Shown here: positions 25,168-33,528 of the stretch, in pieces | Numbering within the stretch: position 1 is the stretch's first letter | Layout: each line of letters begins with the position of its first letter | NCBI GenBank assembly: GCA_036496385.1 | Contig: DASXLD010000070.1 | Location: 124,001-188,000, forward strand | Source of the DNA: Schlegelella_A sp036496385 | Lineage (GTDB): Bacteria; Pseudomonadota; Gammaproteobacteria; Burkholderiales; Burkholderiaceae_C | DNA: 64,000 bases | Reading direction: 5' to 3' | Notes under the pieces: model-generated | Databases searched by the model: none | Told to the model about the DNA's origin: nothing | Seen by the model: the letters and a program-made list of their open reading frames with translations, nothing else | Translations under genes and position numbers: made by a program

Positions 25168-25521
25168 ATGCCCAATGGCCTGAGCGCGTTGCTGTGGTTC
25201 GCGGCCATCGTGGCGCTGATCCCGCTGGCACTGTGGTTCCTGAAGCGCACGCCGCTCGGCGGCGCCGGCGGCGCGAACGTCATGAAGAGCGTCGCGATGC
25301 TGCCGCTGTCGACCTCGCAGCGTATCGTCACGGTCGAGATCGGCAGCGGTGACGAGCGCCGCTGGCTCGTCCTCGGAGTGACGCCGACGGCGATCACGAC
25401 GCTGCACACGATGGCGCCGCAGGCCGCGGAGGCAGCCGCCGGCGCGCAACCGCCGGCGAGCTTCGCCCAGATGTTCGCCCGTGTTCGCAAGCCCGGCGCC
25501 GGAGCAGACGGTGCCCGCTGA
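25168..25521 (+). CDS. fliO: flagellar biosynthesis protein FliO
   Basis: 117 residues. Helps assemble the FliP ring. One membrane segment at about residues 5-22 (LLWFAAIVALIPLALWFL) is followed by a small cytoplasmic domain (VAMLPLSTSQRIVTVEIG; WLVLGVTPTAITTLH), as expected for FliO. The 3' end overlaps the likely GTG start of fliP. Confidence 0.9.
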   Translation: MPNGLSALLWFAAIVALIPLALWFLKRTPLGGAGGANVMKSVAMLPLSTSQRIVTVEIGSGDERRWLVLGVTPTAITTLHTMAPQAAEAAAGAQPPASFAQMFARVRKPGAGADGAR

Positions 25522-26362
25522 GCGCATCGGCCTCGCCGAGCATCGGCGCGGCAATGCCGAGCTCGACGCCCGGCTGCGCGGGCCGGCGCAGCGTCGCATC
25601 GCCTGGGTCGCGCTGGTCGCACTCGTCGTCGTCGCCGTCCTCTTCGCCGCTTTCCCCGCCAGCGCGCAGACCGCGCCGGCCACGGGCGGCGCGACGCTGC
25701 CGCTCCTCGTCGGCTCGAGCGCCGGCAGCACGAGCTACTCGGTGCCGATCCAGACGCTCCTCTTCTTCACCGCGCTCAGCTTCCTGCCGGCGGTGTTGCT
25801 GCTGATGACGAGCTTCACGCGGATCGTCATCGTGCTCAGCCTGCTGCGCCAGGCGCTCGGTACGCAGGCGGCGCCGCCGAACCAGGTCGTCATCGGCCTC
25901 AGCCTCTTCCTCACCTTCTTCGTCATGGGACCGACGATCGACAAGGTCTACGCCGACGCCTACCAGCCGTACGCCGACAACAAGATCGCCTTCGACGAAG
26001 CACTCAAGCGCGGCGAGAGCCCGGTGCGCGGCTTCATGATGAAGCAGACGCGCCAGGCCGACGTGATGCTGTTCGCCAAGCTCGCCCACATCGACCCGGC
26101 AGTGCCGACCGCCGACGTGCCGTTCAAGGTGCTCGTGCCGGCGTTCGTGACGAGCGAGCTGAAGAGCGCGTTCCAGATCGGCTTCCTCGTCTTCCTGCCG
26201 TTCCTGATCATCGACATGATCGTCGCCAGCGTGCTGATGTCGCTCGGCATGATGATGCTGTCGCCGGTGCTGATCGCGCTGCCGTTCAAGCTGATGCTGT
26301 TCGTGCTTGCCGACGGCTGGAACCTGCTGCTCGGCTCGCTCGCCGCCAGCTTCAACACCTAG
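25511..26362 (+). CDS. fliP: flagellar type III export gate protein FliP
   Basis: About 283 residues from the GTG at 25511; an ATG 30 bases upstream lies deeper in fliO. The pentameric core of the export gate. After about 28 polar residues there is a signal-like segment (VALVALVVVAVLFAAFPASAQT). The conserved body follows: FTALSFLPAVLLLMTSFTRI, FFVMGPTIDKVYADAY, and the C-terminal helices FLVFLPFLIIDMIVASVLMSLGMMML. The polar leader ahead of the signal segment is longer than usual, so a later start is possible. Confidence 0.94.
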   Translation: MPAERIGLAEHRRGNAELDARLRGPAQRRIAWVALVALVVVAVLFAAFPASAQTAPATGGATLPLLVGSSAGSTSYSVPIQTLLFFTALSFLPAVLLLMTSFTRIVIVLSLLRQALGTQAAPPNQVVIGLSLFLTFFVMGPTIDKVYADAYQPYADNKIAFDEALKRGESPVRGFMMKQTRQADVMLFAKLAHIDPAVPTADVPFKVLVPAFVTSELKSAFQIGFLVFLPFLIIDMIVASVLMSLGMMMLSPVLIALPFKLMLFVLADGWNLLLGSLAASFNT

Positions 26363-26371
26363 CGCCCCTCG

Positions 26372-26641
26372 ATGGACTCGCAACAGGTCTTCACCCTCGG
26401 TCAGCAGAGCCTCTACGTGCTGCTGATGGTCTCGGCGCCGATCCTGCTCACCGTGCTCGCCGTCGGCCTGGTCGTCAGCATCTTCCAGGCGGCGACGCAG
26501 ATCCACGAGGCGACGCTGTCGTTCGTGCCGAAGATCGTCGCCGCCGTCGCGGTGCTCGCGATCGCCGGGCCGTGGATGCTGACCTCGCTGGTGGAGTTTC
26601 TCCAGCGCACGCTGCACGCGATCCCGAGCGTCGTCGGCTAG
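26372..26641 (+). CDS. fliQ: flagellar biosynthetic protein FliQ
   Basis: 89 residues with two transmembrane helices (about 17-38 and 53-75). Part of the export gate with FliP and FliR. Sequence landmarks VGLVVSIFQAATQIHEATLSFVPK and the ending helix match the family closely. It lies 9 bases after fliP and 7 before fliR. Confidence 0.96.
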   Translation: MDSQQVFTLGQQSLYVLLMVSAPILLTVLAVGLVVSIFQAATQIHEATLSFVPKIVAAVAVLAIAGPWMLTSLVEFLQRTLHAIPSVVG

Positions 26642-26648
26642 CGCGGTC

Positions 26649-27410
26649 ATGCTCACCTTCACCGAGGCCGATGTCCTCGCCTGGGTGACGCCGATCCTCT
26701 GGCCGTTCCTGCGTGTCGTCTCGCTCTTCAGCGCGATGCCGGTGATCGCGCAACGCTCGGTGCCGATGCGGATCCGGATCGGCCTCGCCTTCCTGATCTC
26801 GTTCTGCGCCCAGGCGTCGATGCCGCCGGTCGCGCCGATCGCGCTCGAGTCGTCGGCAGCGCTGCTCGCGGTGCTGCAGCAGGTGCTCATCGGCGTCTCC
26901 CTCGGCTTCGCGGTGCGGATCGTCTTCTCGGCAGTCGAGTTCGCCGGCGAGCTCGTCGGGCTGCAGATGGGAATGAACTTCGCGACCTTCTTCAACCCGA
27001 TGAGCGGCGGCGAACAGACCGCCGTCAGCCGCTTCTACGGCATGACGATCGCGTGGCTCTTCATCGTCAGCGGCGCCCATCTGCTCGTCATCGCCGCCGT
27101 CGTGCAGAGCTTCACTGCGTTTCCGGTGGCGAGCGATCCGTTCGCGTTCCTGCGCGCGGTCGAGCCGCAGCGCTGGGGCGCCGAGATCTTCAGCCTCGGC
27201 CTGTGGATCGCGCTGCCACTGGTCGCGATGCTGCTCTTCGCCAATCTCGTTCTCGGCGTCATCTCGCGCGTCGCGCAGCAGATGAACGTGTTCGCGATCG
27301 GCTTTCCGATCACGCTCGGCGTCGGTCTCGTCGGCGTGCTGGTGACGCTGCCGCTGATGGAGACGCCGTTCACGATGGCGCTCGAAAGGATGCTGGCGCA
27401 GTTCCAGTAG
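26649..27410 (+). CDS. fliR: flagellar biosynthetic protein FliR
   Basis: 253 residues, about six membrane segments. Export gate subunit. Landmarks are RVVSLFSAMPVIAQRSVPMRIRIGLA, the central FAGELVGLQMGMNFATFFNP and the C-terminal NVFAIGFPITLGVGLVGVLVTLP. It is the last flagellar gene in the window; flhB and flhA, often next, are not here. Confidence 0.96.
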   Translation: MLTFTEADVLAWVTPILWPFLRVVSLFSAMPVIAQRSVPMRIRIGLAFLISFCAQASMPPVAPIALESSAALLAVLQQVLIGVSLGFAVRIVFSAVEFAGELVGLQMGMNFATFFNPMSGGEQTAVSRFYGMTIAWLFIVSGAHLLVIAAVVQSFTAFPVASDPFAFLRAVEPQRWGAEIFSLGLWIALPLVAMLLFANLVLGVISRVAQQMNVFAIGFPITLGVGLVGVLVTLPLMETPFTMALERMLAQFQ

Positions 27411-27513
27411 CGGGTCTCTTGCAGCTAGGCGGAAACCCCAATGCCGGGCGTCGGGATTGAGTGGATTCTTCGCGCCAGCGAGCGGCCGCCCCAGGCCGCC
27501 GGGAGGGAGCCCG

Positions 27514-27921
27514 ATGAACAGCGAACTCGTCTACCTGCTTCTCACCGCGATCCTCACCGGCGTGCTCTGGGTGCCGGTCGTCATCGGCTACGTGACGTCG
27601 CGTGGCGCCCTCACGGATGAAGCGTACCGGGTCGCGCCGACCGGTCCGTTGCCGCCGTGGGTGAATCGTGCCAATCGCGCGCACCAGAACGCGGTCGAGA
27701 ACTTTGCTCAGTTCGCCGCCGTCGTCCTCGTCGGCCAGGCGATGGGCGTCCACACCGGGCTCACGGCCGCGTGCGCCGCGGTCTACTTCTACGCCCGCCT
27801 CGCCCACGCCCTCGTGCACATCAGCGGCACCGGGCTCCTGAAGGCCCGCACCCTGCTCTTCACGATCGCCTGGATCGCATTCATCGTCTACGCGATCGCG
27901 CTGCTGCGCCACGTCATGTAG
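27514..27921 (+). CDS. MAPEG-family membrane protein
   Basis: 135 residues with four membrane helices (about 4-24, 62-82, 84-100 and 110-130). MAPEG proteins include glutathione-dependent enzymes and many of unknown substrate. The pattern RANRAHQNAVENFAQFAAVVLVG, with its Arg-x-x-x-Asn and Glu-Asn residues in helix 2, and YFYARLAHALVH in helix 3 are typical. The ATG at 27514 has GGGAGGGAG upstream. Confidence 0.88.
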   Translation: MNSELVYLLLTAILTGVLWVPVVIGYVTSRGALTDEAYRVAPTGPLPPWVNRANRAHQNAVENFAQFAAVVLVGQAMGVHTGLTAACAAVYFYARLAHALVHISGTGLLKARTLLFTIAWIAFIVYAIALLRHVM

Positions 27922-27941
27922 ACCCCGGCGTCGGCGCTCAG

Positions 27942-27977
27942 CTACGCGCGACCACCGCGCTACGCGCGACCACCGCG
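27942..27977. repeat. two tandem 18-base repeats
   Basis: CTACGCGCGACCACCGCG occurs twice head to tail, directly after the MAPEG gene. Both copies are identical, so the duplication may be recent. Confidence 0.85.
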
Positions 27978-28175
27978 CCCCTTGGCCAGGGTGGATGAAA
28001 CCGGAGCCGCTGCCGGGGTCAGCCCGACGTCCAAACGCGGCAGCGCCGCCGAAGGCGACGCGACGCTCAGCACGACCGCCGACGCGAGTGCCAGCACCGC
28101 GACGGCAATCGTTCGCCCGAGCGCCCCGCCCGCTGCAGCCGCGGCCTGCTCACACGATGCGGTAGAGATGTCCAT
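27960..28175 (-). CDS. possible small single-pass membrane protein
   Basis: An ATG at 28175 opens 71 codons with one strongly hydrophobic segment (about residues 18-40, GRTIAVAVLALASAVVLSVA) between a short polar N-terminus and a C-terminal tail. The composition fits a small membrane protein. There is no good ribosome-binding site and no recognised family, and the 3' end runs into the tandem repeats. It may be spurious. Confidence 0.3.
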   Translation of the reverse strand: MDISTASCEQAAAAAGGALGRTIAVAVLALASAVVLSVASPSAALPRLDVGLTPAAAPVSSTLAKGRGGRA

Positions 28176-28540
28176 GGCGACACTGTGGCGCGTTTCGCGG
28201 CGCGGGTCCTGCCGGCGCGTCGTCGTTCCTTGCCCGAACGTCCGCACGCTCGGCACCACGCGATCGGGACGCACAGGCAGAGTCCGCGGACGTTCGGGGA
28301 GGGCGCCGCGGCGGCGAGCATTTGGGCCCGGTGACCGACCCCGCGAACGTCGACGCCGTGATCGCCGAATTCCTCTTCGATCGCCTTGCCTAGCCTTGCC
28401 GTGGCGGCGAGGCAGAGCTCGACTCCGGTTCGACCGATCTTCGCCGTCTTGGGCCGCGGGGACGCTTCGGCGCCAGCCGAAACGATCGCAGCGCTACTTG
28501 GTGCACAGTCCCGGCAAGCTTCAGCCCCGGACCGCCGCCG
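28176..28540. other. non-coding stretch with an inverted repeat
   Basis: No gene is supported between the possible small gene and the NIPSNAP gene. A perfect 12-base inverted repeat, CCCGAACGTCCG (28233-28244) and CGGACGTTCGGG (28287-28298), is separated by 42 bases. A minus-strand frame across 28320-28480 looks faintly protein-like but has no start or family match. Confidence 0.5.
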
Positions 28541-28900
28541 ATGCCGATCACCTGCTTCATCCGCTACCAGATCGATCCGTTCCAGCGCGACGCCTTTCGC
28601 ACCTACGCCGAGACCTGGGCGCACGTCATCCCGCGCTGCGGCGGCCACCTGATCGGCTACTTCCTGCCGGACGAAGGCACGAACGACGTCGCCTGGGGAT
28701 TGATCGGCTTCGACAGCCTCGCGGCGTACGAGCGCTACCGCGTCGCCTTGCGCGCCGACCCCGACGGGCGGGCGAATTTCGCCAGAGCACAGAAGGAACG
28801 ATTCATCCTGCGCGAGGAGCGCAGCTGGCTCGAGGATGTCGCGGCGACGCGCGAGCGTCCGCCCGAACCCGCGCTGGCCAGGGCCGGCGCGGCCGGCTGA
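28541..28900 (+). CDS. NIPSNAP-family protein
   Basis: 119 residues with a dimeric alpha/beta-barrel pattern: ITCFIRYQIDPFQRDAFRTYAETWAHVIPRCGGHLIGYF, then WGLIGFDSLAAYERYRVALRADPDG. NIPSNAP proteins are small barrel proteins of mostly unknown role, often linked to handling of small carbonyl compounds. Sequence is clear for the family. It lies 9 bases before an ArsR-type regulator and probably shares its transcript. Confidence 0.87.
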   Translation: MPITCFIRYQIDPFQRDAFRTYAETWAHVIPRCGGHLIGYFLPDEGTNDVAWGLIGFDSLAAYERYRVALRADPDGRANFARAQKERFILREERSWLEDVAATRERPPEPALARAGAAG

Positions 28901-28909
28901 GCGATCGCG

Positions 28910-29656
28910 ATGGCCGACCCGCACGAACCCCGGCTCGCTCGCGTCGCCGCGATGGTCGCCGACCCGGCGCGCTCGCGGATGCTCTCCTACCTGTTGAGCG
29001 GCGAGTACGCGAGCGCAGGCGAGCTGGCAGCAGCGGCATCGGTGACGCCGGCGACCGCCAGCGGTCATCTCGCCAAGCTGAGCGACGCACGCTTCGTCGT
29101 CTGCGAGCCGCGCGGGCGCCATCGCTACTACCGTCTTGCCGACGCCGAGGTCGCGCACGCGCTCGAAGCGCTCGCGCTCGTCGCCGAGCGCGACGTCCAC
29201 GACCGCGCGTGGGCGCATCCCGAGCGGCAGCGGCTGCGCTATGCGCGCTGCTGCTACGGCCATCTCGCCGGCCAGCTGGGCGTTGCCATGTTCGACGCGC
29301 TGCGCGCCGATCATCGGCTCGCCGCGGCCGACGACGGCGGGCTTGCGCTGAGCGACGCCGGCCACGCCTGGCTGCGCGGCCTCGGCCTCGAGCCGGCACC
29401 GGCATCGCGGCGACGCCGGTTCGCCTATCCATGCCTCGACTGGTCGGAACGGCGCGACCACCTCGCCGGCCAGCTCGCCGACGAGCTCTACCGGCACCTC
29501 GTTGCGCGCGGCTGGCTGCGCCGCGACAGCGGCCGCGCCGTGTCGCTGACGAAGAGCGGCGAGCGCGAGCTGCTGCCGCGCCTGGTGGAGCAGGCGGGCC
29601 GGACGCGCGAGGGTGTCGCCGCCGCGCGCCGCGACGCTGGCGCCGGCGCACCGTAG
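28910..29656 (+). CDS. ArsR-type winged-helix transcriptional regulator
   Basis: 248 residues, larger than classical ArsR repressors (about 100). The N-terminal winged helix is plain: VAAMVADPARSRMLSYLLSGEYASAGELAAAASVTPATASGHLAKLSDA and the wing PRGRHRYYRL. The C-terminal 130 residues contain a cysteine pair (YARCCYGHLAGQL) and a second conserved region (RFAYPCLDWSERRDHLAGQL). This long-ArsR layout is known in regulators of drug or carbonyl stress genes. No ligand can be named; the cysteines could sense metal or oxidant. Confidence 0.85.
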   Translation: MADPHEPRLARVAAMVADPARSRMLSYLLSGEYASAGELAAAASVTPATASGHLAKLSDARFVVCEPRGRHRYYRLADAEVAHALEALALVAERDVHDRAWAHPERQRLRYARCCYGHLAGQLGVAMFDALRADHRLAAADDGGLALSDAGHAWLRGLGLEPAPASRRRRFAYPCLDWSERRDHLAGQLADELYRHLVARGWLRRDSGRAVSLTKSGERELLPRLVEQAGRTREGVAAARRDAGAGAP

Positions 29657-29763
29657 CATCGGTGCTGCCGCTCGCGTGCTGCCGTGCTCCGGCGGCCCGC
29701 GCGCCGCGTTGCCCGCACGGCCGCCTCGGCGGTCCGCCCGCCCCTCGATCCGGAGAGCCTGCC

Positions 29764-30846
29764 ATGCCCCGCATCTTCAACTTCAGCGCCGGACCGGCGG
29801 TGCTGCCCGAGTCCGTGCTGCGCCAGGCTGCCGAAGAGATGCTCGACTGGCACGGCAGCGGCATGTCGGTGATGGAGATGAGCCATCGCGGCAAGGAGTT
29901 CATCGCCATCCACGCCGAGGCCGAGGCGCTGCTGCGCGAGCTGCTGGCGATCCCCGCGAGCTACAAGGTGCTCTTCCTGCAGGGCGGCGGGATCGGCGAG
30001 AACGCGATCGTGCCGATGAATCTGCTGCGCGGCAAAGGAAGTGCCGACTACATCCACACCGGCGAGTGGTCGAAGAAGTCGATCGCCGAAGCGAAGAAGT
30101 ACGCGCGCGTCAACGTTGCCGCGAGCAGCGAGGCAAGCGGCTTCACGAGCGTGCCGCCGCGCGAGAGCTGGCGGCTCGATCCCGATGCGGCGTACGTCCA
30201 TATCTGCTCGAACGAGACGATCGGCGGCGTCGAATACCACTGGACTCCCGACACTGGCGACGTCCCCCTCGTCGCCGACATGTCGTCGAACATTCTGTCG
30301 AAGCCGCTCGATGTCTCGCGCTACGGCCTGATCTATGCCGGCGCGCAGAAGAACATCGGGCCGGCAGGCCTCACGATCGTGATCGTCCGCGACGATCTCA
30401 TCGGCCAGGCGCTGCCGATCACGCCGACCGCGTTCGACTACGCGGTGCAGGCGGCCAACGACTCCATGATCAACACCCCGCCGACCTACGCGATCTACAT
30501 CGCCGGCCTCGTCTTTCGCTGGATCAAGTCGCGCGGCGGATTGACGGCGATGGCCGAGCACAACCGCGACAAGGCGGCGGTGCTCTACGACTGTCTCGAT
30601 CGCAGCGTGCTGTACCGCAATCCGGTCGCAACCGCCGACCGCTCGCTGATGAACGTCCCGTTCCGCCTTGAGAACGATGCGCTCGACGAAGCCTTCCTGA
30701 AGGGCGCGCAGGCGCGCGGCATGGTGCAGCTGAAGGGCCACCGCTCGGTCGGCGGCATGCGCGCCTCGATCTACAACGCGATGCCGCTCGAAGGCGTGCA
30801 GGCGCTGGTCGCGTACCTGCAGGAATTCGAGGCCACCCATGGCTGA
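29764..30846 (+). CDS. serC: phosphoserine aminotransferase
   Basis: Second step of serine synthesis, converting 3-phosphohydroxypyruvate to phosphoserine with glutamate; also used in vitamin B6 synthesis. 360 residues, normal. PLP lysine is in YAGAQKNIGPAG (about 196-207). N-terminal FNFSAGPAVLPESVL and C-terminal GHRSVGGMRASIYNA are family signatures. The ATG at 29764 follows GGAGAG and is the only sensible start. It overlaps the following dehydrogenase gene by 8 bases, so serC and serA are translationally coupled. Confidence 0.96.
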   Translation: MPRIFNFSAGPAVLPESVLRQAAEEMLDWHGSGMSVMEMSHRGKEFIAIHAEAEALLRELLAIPASYKVLFLQGGGIGENAIVPMNLLRGKGSADYIHTGEWSKKSIAEAKKYARVNVAASSEASGFTSVPPRESWRLDPDAAYVHICSNETIGGVEYHWTPDTGDVPLVADMSSNILSKPLDVSRYGLIYAGAQKNIGPAGLTIVIVRDDLIGQALPITPTAFDYAVQAANDSMINTPPTYAIYIAGLVFRWIKSRGGLTAMAEHNRDKAAVLYDCLDRSVLYRNPVATADRSLMNVPFRLENDALDEAFLKGAQARGMVQLKGHRSVGGMRASIYNAMPLEGVQALVAYLQEFEATHG

Positions 30847-32020
30847 GCGGCTCGGCGTCCTGGTGCTGAACCAGATCTCGGCCGCGGGCCTGTCGCGGCT
30901 GCCCGCGGAGCAATACCGGGTCGGCAAGGAGATCGCCGACCCGGTGGCGATCCTCGTCCGCTCCGCCGATCTGCATGAGCTGGCGATCCCGCCCAGCGTG
31001 CGCGCGATCGGCCGCGCCGGGGTCGGCACCAACAACATCCCGGTCGAAGCGATGAGCCGGCGCGGCGTGCCCGTCTTCAACGCGCCGGGTGCGAATGCCA
31101 ACGCCGTCAAGGAATTGGTGCTCGCGGGGATGCTGCTCGCGGCGCGCCAGATCGCTCCGGCACTGCGCTTCGTCGGCACGCTCGACGTCGACGCCGCCGA
31201 CCTCGACCAGGTCGTCGAGGACGGCAAGAAAGCGTTCGCCGGGATGGAGCTCGCCGGCCAGACGCTCGGCATCGTCGGCCTCGGCAAGATCGGCTGCCTG
31301 GTCGCCGACGCGGCGATCAAGCTCGGCATGCATGTGCTCGGCTTCGACCCCGACATCACGGTCGACGCTGCGTGGAGCCTGCCGTCGCAGGTGCGGCGCG
31401 CGACGAGCGTCAACGAGGTCCTCAAGCAGGCGCAGTTCGTCACCTTGCACGTGCCGCTCGTCGATGCCACGCGCCACCTCGTCAACGACGCCAATATCGG
31501 CCTGATGCGGCCCGGCTCGGTGCTGCTCAACTTCAGCCGCGACGGTGTCGTTGCCGACAGTGCGGTGCTGGAGGCGCTCGCTGCGAACCGGCTCGGGCAA
31601 TACGTCTGCGATTTCCCGGGCGCCGCGCTGCACGGCCAGGCGCGAGTGATCGCGCTGCCGCACCTCGGCGCGTCGACCCGCGAGGCCGAAGACAACTGCG
31701 CGGTGATGGTCGTCGACCAGCTGCGCGGCTATCTCGAGCACGGCAATGTCGCCAACGCGGTCAACTTCCCGCAGGTGACGATGGCGCGCGAGTCGGCGTA
31801 TCGGGTGGCGATCGCCAACGCCAACGTCCCCAACATGCTCGGCCAGATCTCGACCGCGATGGCCCGGGCCGGGCTCAACATCCACAACATGGTCAACAAG
31901 TCGCGCGGCGACATGGCCTACACGCTGGTCGACGTCGACAGCCCGGTGCTGCCCGAGGTGCAGTCGGGCATCGCCGCGATCGATGGCGTGCTGGCGGTGC
32001 GCTACCTGCCCGTCGCCTGA
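30839..32020 (+). CDS. serA: D-3-phosphoglycerate dehydrogenase
   Basis: First step of serine synthesis. 393 residues. The NAD-binding motif is LGIVGLGKIGCLVAD (about 141-155). Catalytic Arg is in NFSRDGVVAD, Glu nearby, and His in LPHLGASTREAEDN. A C-terminal ACT domain (about 320-393, VPNMLGQISTAMARAGLNIHNM) is expected to mediate feedback by serine. It starts within serC. The order serC-serA in one operon is found in some beta- and gammaproteobacteria. Confidence 0.94.
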   Translation: MAERLGVLVLNQISAAGLSRLPAEQYRVGKEIADPVAILVRSADLHELAIPPSVRAIGRAGVGTNNIPVEAMSRRGVPVFNAPGANANAVKELVLAGMLLAARQIAPALRFVGTLDVDAADLDQVVEDGKKAFAGMELAGQTLGIVGLGKIGCLVADAAIKLGMHVLGFDPDITVDAAWSLPSQVRRATSVNEVLKQAQFVTLHVPLVDATRHLVNDANIGLMRPGSVLLNFSRDGVVADSAVLEALAANRLGQYVCDFPGAALHGQARVIALPHLGASTREAEDNCAVMVVDQLRGYLEHGNVANAVNFPQVTMARESAYRVAIANANVPNMLGQISTAMARAGLNIHNMVNKSRGDMAYTLVDVDSPVLPEVQSGIAAIDGVLAVRYLPVA

Positions 32021-32057
32021 GCGCAGCCGGCGTCGCTTGCGTCGGATCCTGGGCGCA

Positions 32058-32073
32058 CCGGCGGGAGCGCCGG
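32058..32073. terminator. stem-loop after serA
   Basis: Perfect 6-base stem CCGGCG / CGCCGG with loop GGAG, 38 bases after the serA stop. No T-run follows, so a role as terminator is only possible. Confidence 0.25.
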
Positions 32074-32159
32074 ACCGCAGCGAAGGGAACGCTCTTCCTA
32101 CGCGAGCGATCGACGTTCGCCGATGGGGTTGCGACGCACGAAGTCGCAGAGTGCACGCC

Positions 32160-32651
32160 ATGAAACACCGTCTCGGCCGAGGTGCGCTTACCGTGTCGCT
32201 GACGTGTGCAATGGCATGCGGCATCGCTTGCGGCCGAGCCTCCGCGCATGGCTCCGAAGCGGCGGGCGGATCCGGCGGCACACGCCCCGCGGCGGCCGGC
32301 GCCGCTCTGGCGCCCGACCGCTCCGGCAAGAAGCGCATCGGCACCGCGTCCGTGTATTCGCACCGCTTTGCCGGCCGCACGATGGCCGACGGCACTCCGA
32401 TGGACCCGCACGACGACAACGCCGCGAGCAGGACCTTGCCGCTCGGCACGAAGGCGAAGATCACCAACCTCGAGACCGGGCGGGCCGCGACCGTCACGAT
32501 CCAGGATCGCGGACCCTACGCGAAGGGCCGCATCGTCGACCTCTCGCCGGCGACGGCGAGGAAGATCGGGCTCACGCCGAAGAAGGGCGTCGCGAAGGTC
32601 GAGGTAAGGCCGATCGACCTGCCGGCGCCCAAGGAAGACGCGAACCGCTGA
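32160..32651 (+). CDS. RlpA-like double-psi beta-barrel protein
   Basis: 163 residues. A signal peptide covers roughly residues 1-29 with cysteines at its end (ACGIACGRASAHG), so lipoprotein processing is possible but not clear. The RlpA barrel follows: GTASVYSHRFAGRTMADGTPMDP, SRTLPLGTKAKITNLETGR, VTIQDRGPYAKGRIVDLSPATARKIG. The catalytic Asp of lytic RlpA (in DRGPY) is present. RlpA acts on peptidoglycan at the septum, but this short version lacks a SPOR domain. Confidence 0.9.
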   Translation: MKHRLGRGALTVSLTCAMACGIACGRASAHGSEAAGGSGGTRPAAAGAALAPDRSGKKRIGTASVYSHRFAGRTMADGTPMDPHDDNAASRTLPLGTKAKITNLETGRAATVTIQDRGPYAKGRIVDLSPATARKIGLTPKKGVAKVEVRPIDLPAPKEDANR

Positions 32652-32704
32652 TCGAATCCACGTCGTCCGGGTGCCTTGGAACCAATTTTCGTCGCAGGAC
32701 CCGA

Positions 32705-32926
32705 TCAGGCACCGGGTTCCGGGACGTCGAACGGCCACGTCAGCAACACCTCGTCGGCGACGCGGATCGGGTCGAGATGGCCGCGAAAAGCGTGGACGGC
32801 TTGCGTCAGGTGCAGCAGCTGCGCGGCGGAGCCCGGCGCCCTGCGCCGCGCGAGGCGGGCAAAGAACGCGTAGTGCCAGGCGAAACTCTCCCTCGGCGAC
32901 TTCGTTCCGATCCGCGGCAGGCTCAT
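32705..32926 (-). CDS. possible small protein of unknown function
   Basis: 73 codons from an ATG at 32926 in the 408-base gap between the RlpA-like and GlcG-like genes. The product is soluble and plausibly folded (SPRESFAWHYAFFARLARR; LTQAVHAFRGHLDPIRVADEVLLTWPFDVPEP) with aromatic pairs that look conserved rather than random. There is no good ribosome-binding site. I see nothing else in this gap. Confidence 0.4.
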   Translation of the reverse strand: MSLPRIGTKSPRESFAWHYAFFARLARRRAPGSAAQLLHLTQAVHAFRGHLDPIRVADEVLLTWPFDVPEPGA

Positions 32927-33059
32927 CGGCAAGGAGAGGCAAGGACCGTACCGCGCCGAAGATGACAAATCTCGCCACCTCGGCGCGCTATCGTGGGCCG
33001 TGCGCCGGGCGGCTTGCGCGTCCCGCCGCGGAACACCCACCTCCTTCATGGAGCCGACC

Positions 33060-33482
33060 ATGGACATCACCCTCGAGCAGGCCAACAGGATCATCGACGT
33101 CGCCCTGCAACGCGCGGCAGCGGCGGGCTACCAGCCGATGGCCGTGGCCGTTCTCGATTCCGCAGGGCATACGAAGAGCGCCCAGCGCCAGGACGGCGCG
33201 AGCATGTTCCGCATCGACATCGCCACCGGCAAGGCGTGGGCGTCGATCGCCATGGGCGCTGCCTCGCGCGTCCTGACCCAGCGCGCCAAGGACCTGCCGG
33301 CGTTCTTCGGCGCCCTCGCCACGACCGGCAACGGCAAGTTCATCCCGCAAACCGGCGCTGTGCTGATCAAGGATGCGCAGGGCCGCGTCATCGGCGCTGC
33401 CGGGGCAAGCGGCGGCACGGGCGATCAGGACGAGGCGATCTGCATGGCGGGCATCGAAGCGGCGGGGCTGCAGTCGGACTGA
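33060..33482 (+). CDS. GlcG/HbpS-like (DUF336) heme-binding family protein
   Basis: 140 residues. The family pattern runs through the whole protein: LEQANRIIDVALQRAAAAGYQPMAVAVLDSAGH, then FRIDIATGKAWASIAMG, then FIPQTGAVLIKDAQGRVIGAAGASGGTGDQDEAICMAGI. Homologs include HbpS, which binds heme, and GlcG of unknown function. The ATG at 33060 has GGAG 9 bases upstream; an in-frame ATG at 33048 is also possible. No signal peptide. Confidence 0.9.
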   Translation: MDITLEQANRIIDVALQRAAAAGYQPMAVAVLDSAGHTKSAQRQDGASMFRIDIATGKAWASIAMGAASRVLTQRAKDLPAFFGALATTGNGKFIPQTGAVLIKDAQGRVIGAAGASGGTGDQDEAICMAGIEAAGLQSD

Positions 33483-33528
33483 GCCGGTCAGGCCGATCCT
33501 GGACGCAAGCGTTTCGCTCCCGGTCAAA

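Noticed and set aside
28067..28480. Minus-strand frame with a protein-like stretch near 28320-28480
   Set aside because: No start codon with a ribosome-binding site, no family resemblance, and it runs on antisense to the regulator gene.
27982..29763. Upstream in-frame extension of serC
   Set aside because: It overlaps the NIPSNAP and ArsR genes and is Arg-rich; SerC begins at 29764.
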